NCBI GenBank assembly: GCA_944387065.1
Contig: CALXDM010000012.1
Span: 1 to 45,375 of the forward strand
DNA length: 45,375 nucleotides
Direction: 5' to 3'
From: an uncultured Oscillospiraceae bacterium
GTDB taxonomy: Bacteria > Bacillota > Clostridia > Oscillospirales > Oscillospiraceae
A program made the translations under genes and the position numbers. Under the pieces are notes generated by a model. It searched no databases. It saw only the letters and a list, made by a program, of their open reading frames with translations, and was not told the origin of the DNA. Of the stretch, positions 39,139 to 45,375 are shown piece after piece. How positions within the stretch are numbered: the first letter of the stretch is position 1; every line of letters begins with the position of its first letter.

Positions 39139-39168
39139 TTGACAGGGGAGGGGGAAAGATTGTATACT
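39139..39168 (+). promoter_or_regulatory. Promoter of bioY
   Basis: TTGACA (39139-39144), 18-bp spacer, TATACT (39163-39168). The -10 lies within the left arm of a BirA-like operator. Confidence 0.8.
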
Positions 39169-39190
39169 AAATAAAAAAATTAGTTTACAA
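39160..39190. promoter_or_regulatory. Probable BirA (biotin repressor) operator
   Basis: TTGTATAC (39160-39167), 15 bp, GTTTACAA (39183-39190): an inverted repeat with one mismatch that agrees with the BirA half-site pattern (TTGTAAAC..GTTTACAA, spacer 14-16). It covers the bioY -10 and start point, so biotin-loaded BirA should shut off uptake. Confidence 0.75.
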
Positions 39191-39206
39191 TTAGGGGGAA
39201 AAGAGG

Positions 39207-39761
39207 ATGGCACAAGGGGAGAGACTGGGGCAGAGGGTCCATTTCATTGCGGTGTGCGGGGTGATGACAGCGGCGCTGTGTGCCCTGGGGCCGTTGGCGG
39301 TGCCGGTGGGGCCGGTGCCGGTGACGCTGGCCACCCTAGTGGTCTACCTGGACGGCTTCCTGTTGGGCTGGAAGGGTGGGACAGCCAGCTGCCTGGCCTA
39401 TCTGCTGGTGGGGTTGGCGGGGCTGCCGGTGTTCTCCGGGTACGGGGCGGGGGGCGGGGTGCTGCTGGGGCCAACGGGGGGATACCTGGTGGGCTACCTG
39501 CCCATGGCGGCCCTCACGGGCTGGGCGGCGCAGCGCACGGACCGGCGGGCGTTCTGGCTGCTGGCTATGCTGGGGGGCACCGCGGTGTGCTACACCCTGG
39601 GCACCGCCTGGTTCTGCTGGCAGGGAGGCTATTCCCTGGGGGCGGCCCTGGGGCTGTGCGTGACCCCGTTCCTCCCCTTTGACCTGGCCAAGATGGCGGC
39701 GGTGCTGGCCCTGGGGCCGGTTCTGCGCCGGCGGCTGGAGGCGGCGGGACTACTGGGATAG
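39207..39761 (+). CDS. bioY: Biotin transporter substrate-binding subunit BioY
   Basis: 184 residues, six membrane helices. Characteristic motifs are GPVPVTLATLVVYLDGFLLG after helix 1 and the conserved GPTGGYLVGYLPMA, plus a C-terminal FLPFDLAKMAAVLALGPVL. BioY is the S component of ECF biotin transporters and may work with the shared energising module or alone. There is no ecfA/T or bio gene nearby. AGAGG precedes the ATG, and the BirA-like site supports the assignment. Confidence 0.93.
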   Translation: MAQGERLGQRVHFIAVCGVMTAALCALGPLAVPVGPVPVTLATLVVYLDGFLLGWKGGTASCLAYLLVGLAGLPVFSGYGAGGGVLLGPTGGYLVGYLPMAALTGWAAQRTDRRAFWLLAMLGGTAVCYTLGTAWFCWQGGYSLGAALGLCVTPFLPFDLAKMAAVLALGPVLRRRLEAAGLLG

Positions 39762-39772
39762 AATAGAAAACA

Positions 39773-39806
39773 GGCCCCGCCCCCGGAGGGATCCGGGGGC
39801 GGGGCC
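39773..39806. terminator. Bidirectional terminator between bioY and gltA
   Basis: A perfect 14-bp stem (39773-39786 with 39793-39806) is followed by TTGTCTTG on the plus strand and TGTTTTCTATT on the minus strand. Confidence 0.88.
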
Positions 39807-39822
39807 TTGTCTTGGATGGGGC

Positions 39823-41187
39823 TCACCGCCCGTCCAGGGGGATATAGTCGGTGTGGGTGCCCACATATTTGTAGGCGGGCCGGATGATCTTGCCCATGTT
39901 GATCAGCTCCTCCAGGCGGTGGGCGCTCCAGCCGGCGATGCGGGCCATGGCGAAGATGGGGGTGTACAGCTCCAGGGGCAGGTCCAGCATATGGTAGACA
40001 AAGCCGGAGTAGAAGTCCACATTGGCCGACACCCCTTTGTACATCTTCCGCTCCCCGGCGATGATCTCGGGGCCCAGCCGCTCCACCATGGAGTACAGGG
40101 CGTATTCCTCGTTGCGCCCCTTCTCCTGGGAGAGCTTCTCCACGAAGGAGCGCAGCAGGTTGGCCCGGGGGTCAGACAGGGAGTAGATAGCGTGGCCCAT
40201 GCCGTAGATCAGCCCCGCCCGGTCGAAGGCCCGCTTGTCCAGCAGGGCCTTCAGGTAGCGGCGCACCTCGTCCTCGTCCTTCCAGTCCCGGACGGTGCGC
40301 TTCATGTCCTCAAACATCTGGATGACCTTGATGTTGGCCCCACCGTGGCGGGGGCCCTTGAGGGAGGCCAGGGCGGCGGCCATGCAGGAGTAGGTGTCGG
40401 TGGCGGAGGAGGTGACCACATGGGTGGTGAAGGTGGAGTTGTTGCCCCCGCCGTGGTCAGCGTGAAGGATCAGGCAGATGTCCAGCACATGGGCCTCCCA
40501 GAAGGAGTAGGAGGAGTCGGGCCGGAGCAGGGCGAGGATGTTCTCCGCGGTGGACAGCTCCTGGCGGGGGGCGTGGATGTATAGGCTGTTGCCCTCCTTG
40601 TAGTTATAGGCGTGGTAGCCGTAGACGCTGAGCATGGGGAACAGGGCGATCAGCTGTACGCATTGGCGCATGACGTTGGGCAGGGAGATGTCGTCGCACC
40701 GGTCGTCATAGCTGGCCAGGTTCAGCACGCTGCGGGCCAGGGAGTTCATGATGTCGTGGCTGGGGGCCTTGAGGATGATGTCCCGGACGAAATTGTTGGG
40801 CAGGGAACGGTAATCGGACAGCTGCTGGCAGAAGCCCTTCAGCTCCCGCCGGCTGGGCAGGTGGCCCAGCAACAGCAGATAGGCCGTCTCCTCAAAGCCA
40901 AAGCGGCTGTCCTCCAAGGCGCCGCGTACCAGCTGCTCCACGTCGATGCCCCGGTAGTACAGCTTGCCGTCACAGGGGACCTCCTGCCCGTTGACCACCT
41001 GCTTGGCCACGATGTCGGAGATCTCGGTCAGGCCGGCCAGGACCCCCTTGCCGTTCATGTCCCGCAGCCCCCGCTTCACATCGTAGCGCACATAGTCGTC
41101 CGGGTCGATGGAGCTGTTTTGCAGCGCCAGGGCCGCCAATGCCTCGATCTCAGGGGTGATGTTGCAGTAGTTGGGATTGCTGGCCAT
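39823..41187 (-). CDS. gltA: Citrate synthase
   Basis: 454 residues, longer than the 370-430 of most family members, with an N-terminal extension of about 70. Active-site regions are HADHGGGNNSTFTTHVV (His), GPRHGGANIKVIQMFEDM (second His) and the catalytic Asp in VSANVDFYSGFVYHML. A later GWSAHRLEEL-like segment binds citrate or CoA. It condenses oxaloacetate and acetyl-CoA. AGGAGG precedes the ATG, and it follows the aconitase-family gene by 90 bp on the same transcript. With icd it should serve glutamate synthesis rather than a full cycle. Confidence 0.95.
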   Translation of the reverse strand: MASNPNYCNITPEIEALAALALQNSSIDPDDYVRYDVKRGLRDMNGKGVLAGLTEISDIVAKQVVNGQEVPCDGKLYYRGIDVEQLVRGALEDSRFGFEETAYLLLLGHLPSRRELKGFCQQLSDYRSLPNNFVRDIILKAPSHDIMNSLARSVLNLASYDDRCDDISLPNVMRQCVQLIALFPMLSVYGYHAYNYKEGNSLYIHAPRQELSTAENILALLRPDSSYSFWEAHVLDICLILHADHGGGNNSTFTTHVVTSSATDTYSCMAAALASLKGPRHGGANIKVIQMFEDMKRTVRDWKDEDEVRRYLKALLDKRAFDRAGLIYGMGHAIYSLSDPRANLLRSFVEKLSQEKGRNEEYALYSMVERLGPEIIAGERKMYKGVSANVDFYSGFVYHMLDLPLELYTPIFAMARIAGWSAHRLEELINMGKIIRPAYKYVGTHTDYIPLDGR

Positions 41188-41276
41188 AGAATACCTCCTT
41201 GCACAAGATGGCTGGATGTCTGTCGCGGCCTACGACCGGCCAGGGGATGGCGGAGGGCGGCTCCCGGAAGAGGACG

Positions 41277-43499
41277 TCACTGGGCGTAGTAGTTGATCAG
41301 GCATCCAGATAGAATGATGTCCCGCTCCTCCCGGGTGAGGCCGGGCAGGGTGAGGGTGAGGGGCTGCTGTCCGCCGTCCTGGCGCAGGATGCTGGCCTGC
41401 ACAGTGTCCCCCTCTCCCTCCAGCAGGGCGCGGATGCCGGGGATGTACACCCGGTCGCCGCTCTGGAGCTGCACCTGTTCCAGATCGGCGGCCAGGAAGG
41501 GGAGCATCCCCCAGTTGACCACGTTGGAGCGGTAGCGCTTGGTGGCGTATTCCTGGGCGATGTTGGCGCAGCCGCCCAAGACCCGCTGGCAGGAGGCGGC
41601 CTGCTCCCGGGCCGAGCCGTCCCCAGGCTTGAGGGCCATGACCAGGGAGCCCAGTCCCGTGCGCCGGGGATCAAAGCCGGCCAGGGCGGCCTCCAGCTGG
41701 GGATCGTCTGGGTTGTTCCGGCGCAGCTGCTCCAGCGTGCGCACCGCTTTGGCCCGGGGTACGTACTGGGGATCCTTGCGGCTCAGGGCAAACTCGGACA
41801 GGCGCAGGGGGTTGGAGCGGTAGGAAGAGGTCTCCCCCGAGGGGATGAGCTCGTCGGTGGTGGTCACCGGATCGTAGATGGCTGCGCACACGGTGAGCAG
41901 CAGGTCCTCTGGCAGAGGGATCTGCTCCGGCCAGTCGGCGATGTTGGGGCCAAAGACCAGCTCCTGCTCCGGCTGGGGCTTGCCCACGCCGAAGTAGACC
42001 CGGGACTGGTAGGCCGAGCCGTCGTACTCCCATTGCTCGTCCGGCCGGTCGACGGGCACGTCGGGCAGCTGATCGGCGGCAGTGAGCACCCCGCCCATCC
42101 GGGCGGTGGCGGCGATGGAGCGAGCGTCCATCAGGGCCACATAGGACACCTGCCCGTCCCCCGGCTTGGAGCCCTCCCGGTTGGGGAAGTTGCGGGTGGA
42201 GTGGCGGATGGAGAAGCCGCCGTTGGCGGGCACGTCCCCCGCCCCAAAGCAGGGCCCGCAGAAGCAGGAGCGCACCGAGGCCCCCACCGACATGAGGGTG
42301 GAGATGTAACCCTGGCGGGTTAGCTCCAGCATGACAGGCATGGAGCCGGGGTAGCAGGACAGCCAGAAGGCGTCGGAGCCCACCTGAGTGGAGCCCAGGA
42401 TCTCGGCGGCCCGGCGCAGGTTCTGATAGGTGCCGCCGGAGCAGCCGGCGATCACCGCCTGGTCTACGTGGAGCTTCCCGTCCACCACCTTGCCGGCCAG
42501 GGGGGCGGGAGGATCCACCCCCAGCTGCTCCCGGGTATCCCGCTCCACTTGGTGGAGCAGATCGTCCAGATTCTCCTGGAACACCCGGATGGGATAGGCG
42601 TTGGAGGGATGGAAGGGCAGGGCGATCATGGGCTCCACCTTGTCCAGCTCCACCACCACCGCCCGGTCGTACCAGGCCCCTTCCCCAGGGACCATGGCCC
42701 GGTAGCTCTCTCCCCGGCCCAGCAGCTTCAGGGCGGTATGGGTCTGCTCATCCGTCTGCCAGAGGGAGGACAGGCAGGTGGTCTCGGTGGTCATCACGTC
42801 GATGCCGGAGCGGTAGTCCATGGACAGGTTGGCCACGCCGGGGCCGAAGAACTCCATGACCGCGTTCTTCACCGTGCCCGCTGGGAAGGTGGCCCCCACC
42901 AGGGCCAGGGCCACGTCGTGAGGGCCCACGCCGGGCCGGGGGGCGCCGGTGAGGTAAACGGCCACCACCGGAGGATAGGCGATGTCATAGGTCTTGTTCA
43001 GCAGCTGCCGGGCCAGTTCGGGTCCTCCCTCCCCGATGGCCATGCAGCCGTAGGCGCCGTAGCGGGTGTGGGAGTCGGAGCCCAGGATCATGCTTCCGGG
43101 GGCGGCGTACCGCTCCCGCATATAGGAGTGGATGACCGCCTGGTGGGCGGGGACGAACTCGCCGCCGTACTTCTTGGCCGCGGACAGGCCGAAGACGTGG
43201 TCGTCCTCGTTGATGGTGCCGCCCACGGCGCACAGGGAGTTGTGGCAGTTGGTAAGCACATAGGGCAGCGGGAACTGCTTCATGCCGGAGGCCCGGGCGG
43301 TCTGGATGATGCCCACATAGGTGATGTCGTGGGAGGCCATGGCGTCAAAGCGGAGCTTGAGCTGGTCTGGATTGCCAGAGGTGTTATGGGCCTGGAGTAC
43401 AGACCAGGCCATGGTGGCCTGGACGCCGTCTGGATCCCGGGGGGCGGGGATCAGGTGGCCGTCCTGCCATTTCATCCCCTGATTGTGGATGGTCAGCAT
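41277..43499 (-). CDS. Aconitase-family hydratase (probable aconitate hydratase)
   Basis: 740 residues. The aconitase core is clear: GSDSHTRYGAYGCMAIGEGG, an Fe-S cysteine near 354 in AGCSGGTYQNL, and two or three more in SCFCGPCFGAGD (about 410-416). The swivel domain includes RVYIPGIRALL and a region with NYRSNVVNWGMLPF-like KRYRSNVVNWGMLPF. It resembles E. coli YbhJ and related single-gene hydratases more than AcnA or AcnB. Together with citrate synthase encoded downstream, conversion of citrate to isocitrate is the natural role. The ATG at 43499 has AGGAGG 7 bp upstream; the frame extends upstream into the promoter without support. Confidence 0.85.
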   Translation of the reverse strand: MLTIHNQGMKWQDGHLIPAPRDPDGVQATMAWSVLQAHNTSGNPDQLKLRFDAMASHDITYVGIIQTARASGMKQFPLPYVLTNCHNSLCAVGGTINEDDHVFGLSAAKKYGGEFVPAHQAVIHSYMRERYAAPGSMILGSDSHTRYGAYGCMAIGEGGPELARQLLNKTYDIAYPPVVAVYLTGAPRPGVGPHDVALALVGATFPAGTVKNAVMEFFGPGVANLSMDYRSGIDVMTTETTCLSSLWQTDEQTHTALKLLGRGESYRAMVPGEGAWYDRAVVVELDKVEPMIALPFHPSNAYPIRVFQENLDDLLHQVERDTREQLGVDPPAPLAGKVVDGKLHVDQAVIAGCSGGTYQNLRRAAEILGSTQVGSDAFWLSCYPGSMPVMLELTRQGYISTLMSVGASVRSCFCGPCFGAGDVPANGGFSIRHSTRNFPNREGSKPGDGQVSYVALMDARSIAATARMGGVLTAADQLPDVPVDRPDEQWEYDGSAYQSRVYFGVGKPQPEQELVFGPNIADWPEQIPLPEDLLLTVCAAIYDPVTTTDELIPSGETSSYRSNPLRLSEFALSRKDPQYVPRAKAVRTLEQLRRNNPDDPQLEAALAGFDPRRTGLGSLVMALKPGDGSAREQAASCQRVLGGCANIAQEYATKRYRSNVVNWGMLPFLAADLEQVQLQSGDRVYIPGIRALLEGEGDTVQASILRQDGGQQPLTLTLPGLTREERDIILSGCLINYYAQ

Positions 43500-43536
43500 A
43501 TGGAAATACCTCCTGTGGAGATGAGATTTTACTTTT

Positions 43537-43565
43537 AGTGTAGCAAATATATCAAGATTTTGCAA
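43537..43565 (-). promoter_or_regulatory. Promoter of the hydratase-gltA operon
   Basis: On the minus strand TTGCAA (43560-43565), 17-bp spacer, TACACT (43537-43542). TTGATA-N18-TAAAAT just downstream is an alternative. Confidence 0.6.
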
Positions 43566-43768
43566 GGAACAGAGCGAAGAAAATCCGATAGGACCAAAAT
43601 GCCACGCCAGCAGACAGCAGGCGCTGCCGCCTATGGGCCGCCCTGGGGGGAAGCTTCTGAAGGGCAGGAAGCGCAGACAGATGGCATGGAGAGATTAGAG
43701 GGGGCGGAAAGGACAGAATGGGGCCAGCGTGGACTCTATCTTGGGATTGAAGCAAAAGTCATAACGCA

Positions 43769-43808
43769 GCCACGCGGCCCCGGGGACAATCCCCCGGGGC
43801 CGCGTGGC
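43769..43808 (-). terminator. Terminator after hppA
   Basis: A perfect 17-bp GC-rich stem (43769-43785 with 43792-43808) with a 6-base loop. The flanking T-runs are weak on both sides. The remaining gap, 43566-43768, holds no gene I can support. Confidence 0.7.
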
Positions 43809-43851
43809 TTGTTAGGCTGTGTCCGCCTGGCGGCGGAACGGATGGATTTGC

Positions 43852-45375
<1,524 letters not shown>

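Overview
The window looks like the chromosome of a high-GC gut Clostridia, probably an Oscillospiraceae/Flavonifractor-type Firmicute. This is inferred from the mix of GC-rich Firmicutes housekeeping genes, S-layer-homology (SLH) surface proteins, DUF421/DUF6774/DUF975 proteins, NADH oxidase and a K+-dependent membrane pyrophosphatase; no rRNA is present to confirm it. Housekeeping genes are clearly GC-rich. The stretch from about 0.03 to 4.2 kb is much more AT-rich and gene-poor and looks like an accessory or eroded island beside a tRNA.

Layout. 1-0.08 kb: 3' end of a tRNA-Ala gene with its terminator. 0.15-4.2 kb: an HTH fragment, an Xre-type repressor with a divergent promoter and palindromic operator, a DUF421 (YetF-like) membrane protein with a small DUF6774 protein, then about 1.3 kb without a convincing gene, ending in a 61-bp tandem duplication and a long leader. 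4.2-19.7 kb: two giant secreted SLH proteins (2245 and about 2821 residues), same strand. The first combines Ig-like-looking modules, two carboxypeptidase-regulatory-like domains, one InlB B-repeat and SLH. The second combines a Gly-rich beta-helix-like region, a long alternation of InlB-type modules with DxNxDGxPDxxE calcium-binding-like linkers, and SLH. Strong nested terminators follow.

19.9-25.3 kb: a response regulator, an ABC ATPase, three paralogous membrane subunits and a sensor-poor histidine kinase. This resembles the lantibiotic/bacitracin-immunity type of cell-envelope stress module. 25.4-29.8 kb: an ArsC/Spx-like thioredoxin-fold protein, a CtpE-like P-type ATPase and a DUF975 membrane protein. 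29.8-31 kb: NADP-type isocitrate dehydrogenase.

31.1-35 kb, minus strand: rpmG-secE-nusG-rplK-rplA, then rplJ-rplL with its own consensus promoter, L10 leader and attenuator. rpoB does not follow rplL. 35.1-39.1 kb: ruvX (divergent from the rpmG operon, sharing a -35 box), ybaK-like deacylase, NADH oxidase, ATP-grasp protein. 39.2-43.6 kb: bioY under a probable BirA operator, then citrate synthase and an aconitase-family hydratase as a minus-strand operon. With icd these supply the oxidative citrate-to-2-oxoglutarate branch. 43.85 kb to the end: partial hppA.

I see no CRISPR array, intact insertion sequence, prophage or obvious new defence system. The most unusual content is the pair of giant surface proteins (including a duplicated translation start in the second) and several compact regulatory sites: a shared divergent -35 element, a promoter inside a large palindrome, and candidate operators in front of nox, the ABC module and bioY.
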